Source of the DNA: Asaia bogorensis
GTDB lineage: Bacteria; Pseudomonadota; Alphaproteobacteria; Reyranellales; Reyranellaceae
DNA: 64,000 bases
Assembly (NCBI GenBank): GCA_945889625.1
Contig: CAMDCE010000014.1
Coordinates: 36,276-100,275, forward strand
Direction: 5' to 3'
Positions 17,216-26,402 of this stretch are shown here, one piece after another. The notes under the pieces were generated by a model. The model saw only the letters and a program-made list of their open reading frames with translations. It had not been told where the DNA came from and ran no database searches. The first letter of the stretch is position 1. Each line of letters starts with the position of its first letter. The position numbers and the translations under genes are program-made.

Positions 17216-17866
17216 CTAGCGCATGAACACCACGTCTCCGGTGTAGTGACGCACTTCCCAATGATGGCGTTCGAGCTCGGGATCGAGATGCTCCTCCGCC
17301 GGCAGGCCGAAGCAGAGATAGGCCACCAGCGTCCACGATGCGGGCACGTCGAGAGCACGGGTGACGGCCGCGGGATCGAGGATCGAGATCCAGCCCATGC
17401 CCAGGCCATCGGCGCGCGCGGCAAGCCACAGCGTTTGAATCGCGGCAACCACGGAATAGCGCAGCGTCTCGCGCAGCGTCTGCTGGCCGAGGCCGCTGCC
17501 CGTCGTGGTCGCCTCGTCGGAGAACACCGCGAGATGGATCGGCGCCTCCTTGAGACCCGCCAGCTTCAGCCCGGCATAGGTGGCGCGCTGCTCGCCCTCG
17601 TAGCCCTCGAGCGCCCGGGCATTGGCCACCTCGAAACTTTTCTGAACTGCGAGCCGGCGCCCGGACGATAGGACCTTCACGAAGCGCCACGGCTGGCTGA
17701 GGCCGACCGACGGCGCATGGGTCGCGAGTTCGAGCAGCGTATCCAGCCGCCTCTCGTCCACCGGATCTCGGCGAAAGCGCCGCACGTCGCGCCGCCACAA
17801 CACGAGATCGCGAAACCCCGCGCGGAATGCCGCATCGAAAGGGACATGTGTCGGTGGGGCACTCAT
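17216..17866 (-). CDS. bluB: 5,6-dimethylbenzimidazole synthase
   Basis: The 216-residue flavoprotein belongs to the nitroreductase fold and uses oxygen to fragment FMNH2, yielding the lower ligand of cobalamin. The N-terminal phrase LVLWRRDVRRFRRDPVDERRLDTLL and HAPSVGLSQPWRFVKV are typical of BluB. The central LAVFSDE and LGMGWISILDP also fit. The start at 17866 overlaps the cobB stop by ATGA, so it is translated with cobA-cobB. Its presence fits an aerobic organism that makes true cobalamin. A decayed ABC-ATPase tail follows. Confidence 0.92.
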   Translation of the reverse strand: MSAPPTHVPFDAAFRAGFRDLVLWRRDVRRFRRDPVDERRLDTLLELATHAPSVGLSQPWRFVKVLSSGRRLAVQKSFEVANARALEGYEGEQRATYAGLKLAGLKEAPIHLAVFSDEATTTGSGLGQQTLRETLRYSVVAAIQTLWLAARADGLGMGWISILDPAAVTRALDVPASWTLVAYLCFGLPAEEHLDPELERHHWEVRHYTGDVVFMR

Positions 17867-19212
17867 GTCTGTCTCGGGCCAATGGTGTGAAAGAAGGTGC
17901 CGCTCACCGAGCCGCGTCGCGCACCGCCTTCTTGCACGACAGCACCTGCCGCATCCCGGCATTCGACCAGGGGCTCGTCGTTTGTCGACAGGATGCGGGC
18001 ATAGTGGAATTCGTGGCCCAATATCTCGGAGCCAGCTGCACCGAGCACGCCATCGGCATGCAGGCGGGCGCGGCGGTAGCCGAGATGCAGGCTGCGCTTG
18101 GCGAATGACGTTTCGAGCTGCAGCAGGCCCGCCATCTGGTGGCGCTGGCCGTCGGCATCCTCGAGGCCCTGGCCCAGCACCATGTAGCCGCCGCACTCGC
18201 CATGGATCGGGACCGAGCCGGAGGCAAGCGAGAGCAGGCCGCCGTGGAAACGCTGTGCCGTCGCCAGCACGCCGGCGTGCAGTTCGGGATAGCCGCCCGG
18301 CAGCCACACCGCGTCGGCCGCGGCATCAGGCGCCTGATCGGCGAGCGGCGAGAAGGGAACGATCTCGGCACCGGCCGCCCGCCACTGATCGAGCAGATGG
18401 GGATACATGAAGGAAAAAGCACGATCGCGGGCGAGTGCGATGCGCTGACCGGGCGGTCGTAGACCAACGGGCGGGCGCAGGGCACGCCCGACATCGGCCG
18501 GAGGCAGCACGGCCGGCCGCGCGCATTGCCTGATCGCGTCGAGATCGACCGCCGCCTCGATCGTGTCGGCGAGGATGCCGAGACGTTGTTCGAGGTCCGT
18601 CGTCTCGCCGGCCTGCACGAGACCGAGATGGCGCTCCGGCAATTCGAGCCGGGCATCGTTCATGATTGCGCCGAACAACCGGATGCCGATGCGCTCGAAG
18701 GCCGGCGCGGTCAGGGCGAGATGCCGCGGACTGGCGACCCGATTCAGGATCACGCCCGCAATGGCAACGTCGTCACGATAGTGCGCACATCCTGCCGCGA
18801 TGGCGGCCGCCGTCTCGGTCTGGCCGCCGACATCGAGCACCAGCACCACGGGCCAGCCGCAAAATGCCGCCAGGTCAGCAGTTGCGCCGCGCGCCGTCTC
18901 GCCGCGTTCCGCCACGCCGTCGAACAGGCCCATGACGCCCTCGGCGATGGCGACGTCGGCGTCGCCGGCATGGCACGCCACCAGATCGGCCAACATGCCG
19001 GGCGCCATCGCCCAGCTGTCGAGATTGAAGCTAGGCCGGCCCGTCGCCACCGCATGAAAGGCCGGATCGATGTAGTCCGGCCCGCATTTGAACGGCTGGA
19101 CGGCGAGGCCGTGACGGCTGAGCGCCCGCATCAGGCCGAGCGCCACGGTGGTCTTGCCGGCGCCCGAGCGCACGGCGGCCACCACAAAGCCACGCGGACC
19201 GGCAACGGTCAT
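17863..19212 (-). CDS. cobB: Hydrogenobyrinate/cobyrinate a,c-diamide synthase
   Basis: The 449-residue enzyme amidates side chains a and c using glutamine and ATP. The N-terminal dethiobiotin-synthetase-like domain has the P-loop VRSGAGKTTVALGLM. The C-terminal type-1 glutamine amidotransferase domain has PGGYPELHAG and HGECGGYMVLGQGLED with the catalytic Cys. The length is normal. The start overlaps the cobA stop and the stop overlaps the bluB start (ATGA both times), forming a tight three-gene unit. In the aerobic route its product is the substrate of CobN. Confidence 0.95.
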   Translation of the reverse strand: MTVAGPRGFVVAAVRSGAGKTTVALGLMRALSRHGLAVQPFKCGPDYIDPAFHAVATGRPSFNLDSWAMAPGMLADLVACHAGDADVAIAEGVMGLFDGVAERGETARGATADLAAFCGWPVVLVLDVGGQTETAAAIAAGCAHYRDDVAIAGVILNRVASPRHLALTAPAFERIGIRLFGAIMNDARLELPERHLGLVQAGETTDLEQRLGILADTIEAAVDLDAIRQCARPAVLPPADVGRALRPPVGLRPPGQRIALARDRAFSFMYPHLLDQWRAAGAEIVPFSPLADQAPDAAADAVWLPGGYPELHAGVLATAQRFHGGLLSLASGSVPIHGECGGYMVLGQGLEDADGQRHQMAGLLQLETSFAKRSLHLGYRRARLHADGVLGAAGSEILGHEFHYARILSTNDEPLVECRDAAGAVVQEGGARRGSVSGTFFHTIGPRQT

Positions 19213-20003
19213 CGCCAGCCGACGAGGCTGGACAGCAGGTGCTGCCGCAGGCCCACGATCGTGCCAATCACCACGATGGCCGGCGATGCGATGCCGTTGG
19301 CGGCTGCATCGGCGACCAGCGCGCCCAGCCTGCTCTCGACCACCCGCTCCTCGCCTGTCGTCGCCGACTGCAGCAGCGCCGCTGGCGTATCGGCCGACAG
19401 GCCGCCCTGCTCCAGCGCCTCGGCGATTTCCGCCAGTTGCGTCATCGGCATGTAGAGGATGATCGGCTGGCCGAGCTTAGCCAGTGCCTCCCAGTCGGCC
19501 GTCGAGCGGCCGTCTTCGGCGCGATGGCCAGCCGCCAGCACCACGGCATGGTTGGTGTCGCGCGACGTCGCAGGGATGCCGGCCAGCGCCGCCGCCGCCA
19601 ACCCCGAGGTGATGCCCGGAATGATGCGAAAGCGAATGCCGGCTCGGGCCAGCGCCGAGGCCTCGTCCCAGCCGCGGCCGAAGACAAACGGATCGCCGCC
19701 CTTCAGGCGCAGCACCCGCCGGCCGCTGCGGGCGCGCTCGATGAGAATATCGTTGATATGGCCCTGATGAGGCGACGGCCGGCCGCCGCGCTTGCCGGCC
19801 GGAATCAACTCGGCGCCGTCGCCCGCCAGCTGCAGGACACGCGCATCGACCAGCGCATCGTGTACGATATCGTCGGCGGTCGACACGGCATGCAGCGCCA
19901 GCAGGGTGAGCAGCCGTGGATCGCCAGGGCCGGCGCCCGCCAGCCATACTTCGCCGGGCGGGAAGTCGGGCAGCGTCGGAAAATTGTCAGGCAGGCGGAT
20001 CAT
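19209..20003 (-). CDS. cobA: Uroporphyrinogen-III C-methyltransferase
   Basis: The 264-residue SAM-dependent methylase makes precorrin-2, the branch point to cobalamin and sirohaem. Diagnostic pieces are VWLAGAGPGDPRLLT, the ALVDARVL region, GGDPFVFGRGWDEA and IPGITSGLAAAALAGIPATSR. There is no fused CysG dehydrogenase domain. The start at 20003 lies 26 bp from the divergent cbiD start. It leads the cobA-cobB-bluB unit. Confidence 0.95.
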   Translation of the reverse strand: MIRLPDNFPTLPDFPPGEVWLAGAGPGDPRLLTLLALHAVSTADDIVHDALVDARVLQLAGDGAELIPAGKRGGRPSPHQGHINDILIERARSGRRVLRLKGGDPFVFGRGWDEASALARAGIRFRIIPGITSGLAAAALAGIPATSRDTNHAVVLAAGHRAEDGRSTADWEALAKLGQPIILYMPMTQLAEIAEALEQGGLSADTPAALLQSATTGEERVVESRLGALVADAAANGIASPAIVVIGTIVGLRQHLLSSLVGWR

Positions 20004-20029
20004 GATCTGAAGGCGATAGGCGGGAACGG

Positions 20030-21136
20030 GTGAGCAGCGAAGACGACATCAGCGGCGATATTCCGGCCGGCCCGCTCAAGCGCGGCTGGACGACCGGCGC
20101 CTGCGCCGCCGCGGCGACGCGGGCGGCCTGCGAGGCGCTGGCCACCGGCGCCTGCCCCGATCCGGTCGAGATCGATCTTCCCTCCGGTACGCCCGTGGCG
20201 TTCGCCGTCGCGGTGTTCCAGCGCACGCCCGATAGCGCGACCGTCGGCATCGTCAAGGACGCCGGCGACGACCCAGACGTCACGCACGGCGCACTGGTGA
20301 AAGCGACCGTGCGCTACGGTGCGCCGGGGAGCGGCGTGAGCTTCCGCGCCGGCGAGGGCGTGGGCACGGTCACCAGGCCAGGTCTGCCGCTGCCGCCGGG
20401 CGAGCCCGCCATCAATCCGGTGCCGCGCGAGATGATGCGCCGCGCCGTGGCCGAGGTCGTCCAACTCTTCGGCGCCCGCGGCGACGTGATCGTCGAAATC
20501 TCGATCCCCGGCGGCGACATTCTTGCTGCCAGGACACTGAACGGACGGCTGGGCATCCTGGGCGGCCTGTCGATCCTGGGGACGACGGGGATCGTCATTC
20601 CATTTTCCTGCTCGGCTTGGATCCACTCGATCCATCGCGGCATTGACGTCGCGCGGGCGAGCGGCCTCGATCATCTTGCTGGCGCCACTGGCACGACCTC
20701 CGAAAAGGCGGTGCAGCAACTGCATCATCTGCCCGAACAAGCCTTGATCGACATGGGCGACTTCGTCGGCGGCATGCTGAAATACGTGCGGCGTCATCCG
20801 GTGTCGAAAGTCACCGTCGCCGGTGGCTTCGCCAAGATGACCAAGCTGGGCCAGGGCCTGCTCGACCTTCATTCGCGGTCGGGCAGCGTCGACCTCGCCT
20901 GGCTCGCCGATCTCCTGCGCACCGCAGACGCACCGGCCGATCTCGTCGAGGCCTGCCTTGGCGCCAACACAGCGCTGTTCGTACTGCAGGAGGCCGAGAA
21001 GCGCGGCGTGCCGGTCGGCGAGCTCGTCGCCAAGGCGGCGTGGAAGACAGCGTCGGAAGTGCTCGACGGTACCGGCATCGCGCTGGACACCGCGGTGTTC
21101 GATCGCACGGGCGGGCTGGTCGGCCGCTGGGGCTGA
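20030..21136 (+). CDS. cbiD: Cobalt-precorrin-5B C1-methyltransferase, CbiD-type
   Basis: The GTG-started 368-residue protein matches CbiD throughout: LKRGWTTGACAAAATRAA, VKDAGDDPDVTHG, GEPAINPVPREMM, TTGIVIPFSC and a C-terminal GGFAKMTKLGQG. CbiD methylates C1 of the corrin ring, classically in the anaerobic route. Here it stands among aerobic-route genes where CobF would be expected, and no cobF is visible, so it probably does that job. It is the only plus-strand gene between cobM (8 bp from its stop) and cobA (26 bp from its start). Confidence 0.92.
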   Translation: MSSEDDISGDIPAGPLKRGWTTGACAAAATRAACEALATGACPDPVEIDLPSGTPVAFAVAVFQRTPDSATVGIVKDAGDDPDVTHGALVKATVRYGAPGSGVSFRAGEGVGTVTRPGLPLPPGEPAINPVPREMMRRAVAEVVQLFGARGDVIVEISIPGGDILAARTLNGRLGILGGLSILGTTGIVIPFSCSAWIHSIHRGIDVARASGLDHLAGATGTTSEKAVQQLHHLPEQALIDMGDFVGGMLKYVRRHPVSKVTVAGGFAKMTKLGQGLLDLHSRSGSVDLAWLADLLRTADAPADLVEACLGANTALFVLQEAEKRGVPVGELVAKAAWKTASEVLDGTGIALDTAVFDRTGGLVGRWG

Positions 21137-21144
21137 AGGAAGGA

Positions 21145-21906
21145 TCACGTGCCCCTGCCCCGGAAGCGTCGCTGGTAGGCAGCATTGTAAAGAGCGCTGT
21201 CGCGGAACGTGCTCGCACCCAGCACCTTGCCGACCAGGATCAGAGCCGTCCGCTCGATGGGGCTCTTGCCGATCTCGGCCGTGATCGTCCCCAGGGTGCC
21301 GCGAACGATCCGCTCGTCCGGCCAGGTCGCGCGGTAGACCACAGCGACCGGACACTCTGCGCCGTAGAACGGCGTCAACTCGGAAACGACCTTGTCGAGG
21401 ACGTGGATCGACAGATGAACGGCAAGCGTCGCACCGGTCGCTGCGAAGGCTTTCAAGGTTTCGCCCGGGGGCATCGCCGAGGCGCGTCCTGACGTCCGGG
21501 TCAGCACCACCGACTGCGCGAGTTCGGGCAGGGTCAGTTCCTGGCCAAGGACGGCTGCAGCAGCAGAGAAGGCCGGAACACCCGGAGTGATGGTGTAGGG
21601 AATGCCGGCAACATCGAGCCGGCGAAGCTGCTCGCCGAGGGCACTCCAGATTGCAAGGTCACCGGAGTGAAGTCGCGCCACATCCTGGCCAAGATCGGTG
21701 GCGCCCTGACACTCGGCCACGATCTCGTCGAGCGACATCGGCGCGGTATCGACGATACGGGCGCCCGGCGGGCAATGGTCGAGCAACGCCTTGGGCACCA
21801 GTGAACCCGCATAGAGGCAGACGGGCGCACGCGAGATCAGCTCGCGGCCCCGCACCGTGATCAGGTCGGCAGCGCCCGGGCCGGCGCCGATAAAATGAAC
21901 AGTCAT
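21145..21906 (-). CDS. cobM: Precorrin-4 C11-methyltransferase
   Basis: The 253-residue tetrapyrrole methylase begins [18 protein letters not shown] and contains [31 protein letters not shown] and the CobM-specific [22 protein letters not shown] region. It adds the C11 methyl group in the cytosol. The start overlaps the cobE stop (ATGA). Its stop is 8 bp from the convergent cbiD stop. Confidence 0.94.
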   Translation of the reverse strand: MTVHFIGAGPGAADLITVRGRELISRAPVCLYAGSLVPKALLDHCPPGARIVDTAPMSLDEIVAECQGATDLGQDVARLHSGDLAIWSALGEQLRRLDVAGIPYTITPGVPAFSAAAAVLGQELTLPELAQSVVLTRTSGRASAMPPGETLKAFAATGATLAVHLSIHVLDKVVSELTPFYGAECPVAVVYRATWPDERIVRGTLGTITAEIGKSPIERTALILVGKVLGASTFRDSALYNAAYQRRFRGRGT

Positions 21907-22286
21907 CGTCCGTCTCCGATAGCGATGGCGCAGGTAGCGCCGGCGGTGGCGACCCGTGTGCCCAGCAAGCGGGCGTTGCGGCCTGCCACAACCAGCGCCG
22001 ACGCTTCGGCGATCGAAGCGACACCCTTCGTTTCCAGCACCAGCTTTGAGAGTGTCAGCACCTGGCCGGCGACGCGATCGAGGTCGTCAACCGTGCAGGC
22101 GTTGAGCGTCACGGACAGCCGACGCGCCGCTTCCGAAAGAGCCGGGTCGGTCGCCTTCTCGGACTCAGTGGCGATGGCGTCGAGACGTTCCGGCGCCAGA
22201 TCGAACGCGCCCAGCGCCAGCCGCACAACGCGCTCGAGTTCGTCGGCCGAGGTGTCGCGCCGGAAGCCCACGCCCGCGACGATCAT
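21903..22286 (-). CDS. cobE: CobE / CbiG C-terminal domain protein
   Basis: The 127-residue protein ([20 protein letters not shown]) corresponds to the C-terminal domain of CbiG, found alone as CobE in aerobic producers. Its biochemical role is not settled. Typical phrases are [36 protein letters not shown] and [15 protein letters not shown] chose the ATG at 22286 because it forms an ATGA overlap with the cobL stop. A GTG at 22304 is also in frame. Confidence 0.88.
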   Translation of the reverse strand: MIVAGVGFRRDTSADELERVVRLALGAFDLAPERLDAIATESEKATDPALSEAARRLSVTLNACTVDDLDRVAGQVLTLSKLVLETKGVASIAEASALVVAGRNARLLGTRVATAGATCAIAIGDGR

Positions 22287-23524
22287 GGCCTGCTCACCCG
22301 CCACTGGATGATGGGCGCGGCCGGCCGCCAGACGAACACGCTCCCGGTGCCGGCCTTGCCCGCCTTGGCGACTTCGAGACGTGTGAGCTCACCGCCATGG
22401 CGCTGGAAATACTCGATCAGCCGCGCCTCCGATTGAATCGACACGGCGTTGGCGACCAGCCGGCCGCCCGGCTTCAAGGCGGTCCACGCCGCATCGAACA
22501 CGCCGGTATCACCGAGGCCGCCGCCGATGAACACGGCATCGGGCGCCGCCAGTCCAGCGAAGGCGTCGGGTGCCCGGCCCTGGACGATCTGGAGATCGGG
22601 TGTGCCGAGCGCGGCCGCATTGCGGGCGGCGCGGGCGGCCCGTTCGGGTCGCTCCTCGATGCCGATGGCCTGTTGGGACGGATGGCGCAGCAGCCATTCT
22701 ATCGCGACCGAGCCCGCGCCCAGTCCGACATCCCACAATAGCTCGCCCTGGCGCGGCGCCAGCGCCGACAGGGTCACCGCACGGACCTCGCGCTTGGTGA
22801 GCTGGCCGTCATTCTCGAACAATTCGTCGTCGAGACCGGAGCTGAGTCCCAGTACCTTGGCGGTTGGCGAAGCAACGACCTCGAGCGCAATCGTGTTGAG
22901 CGGCACTGCATCGGCCAGATCGAAGGCCGATGCCATCGTGTTGCGCACACGTTCGCGCGGACCGCCCATGGCTTCGAGCACGGTCATCGACGAAGCGCCC
23001 ATGCCGCGTTGGTCGAGCAGGCGCGCCAGACTGGTCGGCGTCTCGCCGTCCCAGGACAGCGCCAGGATCCGTGCACCGGGCTGCAGATGGCGCACGATGC
23101 CTTCCAGGGCGCGGCCGTGAAGACTGACCAGCGCGGCGTCCTGCAAGGACCAGCCCATGCGCGCGGCAGCAAGGCTGAAGGCCGAGGGTTGCGGCAGGCA
23201 AAGCGTCTCGTCGGCCGAAATAGAACGCAGCAGCAGGTCGCCGACGCCGTAGTGAAAGGGATCGCCACTGGCCAGCACGACGACCGGCCGGCCGCGATGC
23301 TTCTCGATTTCCGGCAGCGCGTCGCCAATCGGGCTCGGCCAGGCGAGCCGGCGGCCGCGGATCAGGTTGTTGGCCAGGCCGAGATGGCGTTTTCCACCGA
23401 CCACCAGCTCGGCGGCGGCGAGCAGGCGTTGGGCGACCGGCGACAGGCCCGCCACGCCATCCTCGCCGATCCCGACGATGGACAGCCAGCGCGTGCCCGT
23501 GCAGTTTGCACGTTCACCCGTCAT
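22283..23524 (-). CDS. cobL: Precorrin-6Y C5,15-methyltransferase (decarboxylating)
   Basis: The 413-residue bifunctional enzyme has an N-terminal methylase domain (WLSIVGIGEDGVAGLSP, LASGDPFHYGVGDLL, PSAFSLAAARMGW) and a C-terminal Rossmann methylase/decarboxylase domain (LLWDVGLGAGSVAIEWL, PDAVFIGGGL, LVANAVSIQSEA). This is the aerobic fusion equivalent to CbiE+CbiT. The ATG shares two bases with the divergent cobK start. cobE overlaps its stop. Confidence 0.95.
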   Translation of the reverse strand: MTGERANCTGTRWLSIVGIGEDGVAGLSPVAQRLLAAAELVVGGKRHLGLANNLIRGRRLAWPSPIGDALPEIEKHRGRPVVVLASGDPFHYGVGDLLLRSISADETLCLPQPSAFSLAAARMGWSLQDAALVSLHGRALEGIVRHLQPGARILALSWDGETPTSLARLLDQRGMGASSMTVLEAMGGPRERVRNTMASAFDLADAVPLNTIALEVVASPTAKVLGLSSGLDDELFENDGQLTKREVRAVTLSALAPRQGELLWDVGLGAGSVAIEWLLRHPSQQAIGIEERPERAARAARNAAALGTPDLQIVQGRAPDAFAGLAAPDAVFIGGGLGDTGVFDAAWTALKPGGRLVANAVSIQSEARLIEYFQRHGGELTRLEVAKAGKAGTGSVFVWRPAAPIIQWRVSRP

Positions 23525-24305
23525 GGCCAGTCCCCTGCGCGTCCTCATCCTTGGCGGCACCACGGAAGCCTCGGCGCTGGCGCGGCGGCTCGCTGGTGAC
23601 CCGCACTTCGAGGCAACCTTGTCGCTTGCCGGCCGCACCTCGGCGCCCCGGCCGCAGCCGCTGGCCACACGCGTCGGCGGTTTCGGCGGCGCCGACGGCC
23701 TCGCCCGTTTCCTCAGCGAGCACGCCATCCAAGCCGTGGTCGACGCCACACATCCCTATGCCGACCAGATCTCGGCCAATACGGTCGCGGCTTGCCTTCA
23801 GACCGGCATTCCGCTCGCCTCTGTCACGCGGGCCGCCTGGCAGCCGCAACCGGGCGACGCCTGGCAGGTCGTGCCGACCGCCGAGGCAGCGGCCATCGCT
23901 TTGGGGCAATCGCCGCGCCGCGTGTTCCTGAGTCTCGGCCGCCTCGAGCTGCATGCCTTCGCGCCGGCGCCGCAGCATCACTACATTGCCCGCACCATCG
24001 ACCCGCCGCAGCAATCGATCCTGCCACCAGACATTCGCTTCCTTCAGGCGCGCGGCCCGTTCGATCGGCCGTCCGAGGTCAAGCTGCTCCAGGACGAGAA
24101 AATCGAGATCGTCATTTCCAAGAATTCCGGCGGCCTCGCCACCTATCCCAAGATCGAAGCCGCGCGAGATCTCGGCCTGCCGGTCGTCTTGATCGCGCGG
24201 CCCGGAAAGGCCACCGGCCATGTCGTGGCAAGTGCCGAAGCCGCGGTCGCCTGGCTGGAGCAGCAGGTTCATGACCGCATTCCCGGCTCGCTGCGCGGCG
24301 TGTAG
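23523..24305 (+). CDS. cobK: Precorrin-6A reductase
   Basis: The 260-residue NADPH-dependent reductase starts VLILGGTTEASALARRLAG, the family dinucleotide motif. It continues with VVDATHPYADQISANTVAA, RVFLSLGRLEL, ISKNSGG and the C-terminal RPGKATGHVVASAEAAVAWL. It is antisense to the surrounding minus-strand genes. Its start codon interlocks with that of cobL, and its last 37 bp overlap the end of cobJ. It must have its own promoter inside cobL. Confidence 0.94.
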   Translation: MASPLRVLILGGTTEASALARRLAGDPHFEATLSLAGRTSAPRPQPLATRVGGFGGADGLARFLSEHAIQAVVDATHPYADQISANTVAACLQTGIPLASVTRAAWQPQPGDAWQVVPTAEAAAIALGQSPRRVFLSLGRLELHAFAPAPQHHYIARTIDPPQQSILPPDIRFLQARGPFDRPSEVKLLQDEKIEIVISKNSGGLATYPKIEAARDLGLPVVLIARPGKATGHVVASAEAAVAWLEQQVHDRIPGSLRGV

Positions 24306-25021
24306 ACCCAGCGGCCGATCTGGCGCGTGGTGCTGGCGCCGACGATCACCAGGGTACGCATGTCGGCAAGCGCGGCATCGGCCGCACCGAGGGTCGTCGT
24401 GACCACTCTTGCGTCGGCCGTGCCGGCAGCGCGGACGAACAGCACCGGCGTGTCGAGCGCCTTGATCGTGCGCAAGAGATCGAACGCCTGGGCGAGCTGA
24501 TGCGGCCGCGCCTTGGACGCTGGATTGTAGAGCGCAATCACAAAATCGCCTTCGCCCGCCGCCTTCAGCCGACGCTCGATGGTCTTCCAGGCCTTGAGAT
24601 TGTCCGAGAGCGATATCGCGCAGAAATCGCCGCCCAGCGGTGCGCCGACTTCGGCAGCAGCGGCCAGCATGGCGGTGACGCCGGGCTCGACCCGGATGTC
24701 GAGCGCCCGCCATGCCGGCTCGCCGGTCTCGACGGCTTCGAAGACGGCGGCCGCCATGGCGAACACGCCGGGATCGCCGCCCGAAACCACCACGACCTGC
24801 CGCCCGGACGCGGCGAGAGACAACGCAAGGCGCGCGCGGTCCAGTTCGACGCGATTGTCGGAGGCATGCCGGCATTGATCGGCACGCGTCGCGGGAAGGC
24901 GATCGAGATAGGGTCCGTAACCCACGAGGTCCGTCGCCTGGGCAAGCGCCGCCAGGGTGGCGGGCGTCATCAGCTCGGGCCGGCCGGGACCGGTGCCCAC
25001 CACGGTCAGCGAGCCGCTCAT
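24269..25021 (-). CDS. cobJ: Precorrin-3B C17-methyltransferase
   Basis: The 250-residue methylase (SLTVVGTGPGRPELMTPATL, GYGPYLDRLP, VVVSGGDPGVFAMAAAVFE, PGVTAMLAAAAEVGAPLGGD, FVIALYNPASKAR) contracts the ring after CobG acts. The start overlaps cobI (ATGA). Its 3' end overlaps cobK, which runs on the other strand. Confidence 0.95.
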   Translation of the reverse strand: MSGSLTVVGTGPGRPELMTPATLAALAQATDLVGYGPYLDRLPATRADQCRHASDNRVELDRARLALSLAASGRQVVVVSGGDPGVFAMAAAVFEAVETGEPAWRALDIRVEPGVTAMLAAAAEVGAPLGGDFCAISLSDNLKAWKTIERRLKAAGEGDFVIALYNPASKARPHQLAQAFDLLRTIKALDTPVLFVRAAGTADARVVTTTLGAADAALADMRTLVIVGASTTRQIGRWVYTPRSEPGMRS

Positions 25022-25776
25022 AGCTGCCGGCCCTGGCCCGGGATCAGGACCATGGCGAAATAGGCGCCCGTCGGTTCGCGGCACTCTGCAAGCGGCACGA
25101 TGCGCTCGTCCTGCATGGTGCCGCGCTCGACATAGACCGCACGCGACAGCAGGCCTGCAGCCTCCACGGCGCGGCGCACTTTGCCGAGATTGCGGCCGAC
25201 CTTCATGATCACGGCGGCATCGGTGTGGCGCAAGCGGTCGACGAGTTGCTCCTCGCCCAGCGTTCCCGGCAGCACCGCCAGCGTGTCGTTGCCCCAGGTC
25301 ATCGGAACGTTGGCGCGCGTCCAGCAGCCCGACATGCCGGTCACGCCGGGAACGACCTCGACCGGGAAGTCGGTGCTGAGTCTCCGCCACATATGCATGA
25401 AGGAGCCGTAGAAGAATGGATCGCCTTCGGCCAGCAGGCCGACCGACTTGCCCTGCCGCAGCAGCGCAGCCAGCGCCTCGGCGGTGTGTCGGTAGAACTC
25501 GCCCATCTGGCGCTGATAGTCGGGATGCTCCGCAGGAATTTCGGCGGTGACGGGATATTCCAACCGCACCTCCGCCCGGCCTTCCGCCATCAGCGGCGCA
25601 ACGATGCGACGCGCGTTACCTGGATGCCCCTTCTTGGCGAAGTAGACGACGACGTCGACGGCGCGGACCAAACCCGCCGCGCGCAAGGTGAGATAGCGCA
25701 CGTCGCCGGGCCCGACGCCGACACCGTAAAGCGTGCCATCTCGGGCGGTACCGGCGAGGGTGTCGAGGCTCGTCAT
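25018..25776 (-). CDS. cobI: Precorrin-2 C20-methyltransferase
   Basis: The 252-residue SAM methylase begins [20 protein letters not shown] and contains [45 protein letters not shown] and [15 protein letters not shown], all typical of CobI. It gives precorrin-3A. It overlaps cobH upstream and cobJ downstream by four bases each, so it is part of a translationally coupled run. Confidence 0.95.
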   Translation of the reverse strand: MTSLDTLAGTARDGTLYGVGVGPGDVRYLTLRAAGLVRAVDVVVYFAKKGHPGNARRIVAPLMAEGRAEVRLEYPVTAEIPAEHPDYQRQMGEFYRHTAEALAALLRQGKSVGLLAEGDPFFYGSFMHMWRRLSTDFPVEVVPGVTGMSGCWTRANVPMTWGNDTLAVLPGTLGEEQLVDRLRHTDAAVIMKVGRNLGKVRRAVEAAGLLSRAVYVERGTMQDERIVPLAECREPTGAYFAMVLIPGQGRQL

Positions 25777-26402
25777 TCCACTTCACTGGCGAGCGCGTTG
25801 ACCGCGGCGACGGCCATGGCGCTGCCGCCCCTGCGCCCGCGCACGATCAGGAAAGAAACACGCCCGTCGGTCGCCAGCGCTTCCTTCGATTCGGCCGCGC
25901 CGACGAAGCCCACGGGCAGGCCGATGACCGCAGCCGGCGGTGGCGCGGCGCCGTCCAGCAGTTCGAGCAGCCGAAACAGCGCCGTCGGGGCATTGCCGAT
26001 GGCCACGACCGAGCCGGCCAGGCGGTCGCGCCACAGGTCGAGGGCCGCGGCGCTGCGCGTATTGCCGATCAGGCGGGCGATCTCCGGCACAGTCGGGTCA
26101 TCGAGCGTGCAGACGACTTGGTTGTTGGCGGGCAGGCGTGCGCGGGTAATGCCATGCGCCACCATCTTGGAATCGCAAAAGATCGGCTTGCCGGCCAACA
26201 GCGCCGTGCGGCCGGCCTCGGCGAAAGCCTGCGACATGACGATGTCGCGGGCGATGTCCGGCATGCCGCAGGCGTGGATGAGGCGCACCGCGACCCGCTC
26301 TTCAGCGGGACTGAAGCGCGCGAGATCGGCCTCGGCGCGGATGATGCCGAACGAACGGCGGTAGATCTCCGCGCCATCGCGAATATAGGAACGCTCAGAC
26401 AT
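25773..26402 (-). CDS. cobH: Precorrin-8X methylmutase
   Basis: The 209-residue enzyme shifts a methyl group from C11 to C12, making hydrogenobyrinic acid. It has the family landmarks [20 protein letters not shown], the catalytic His in [41 protein letters not shown] and [16 protein letters not shown]. It overlaps the end of cobG by 8 bp and cobI by 4 bp. Confidence 0.95.
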   Translation of the reverse strand: MSERSYIRDGAEIYRRSFGIIRAEADLARFSPAEERVAVRLIHACGMPDIARDIVMSQAFAEAGRTALLAGKPIFCDSKMVAHGITRARLPANNQVVCTLDDPTVPEIARLIGNTRSAAALDLWRDRLAGSVVAIGNAPTALFRLLELLDGAAPPPAAVIGLPVGFVGAAESKEALATDGRVSFLIVRGRRGGSAMAVAAVNALASEVE

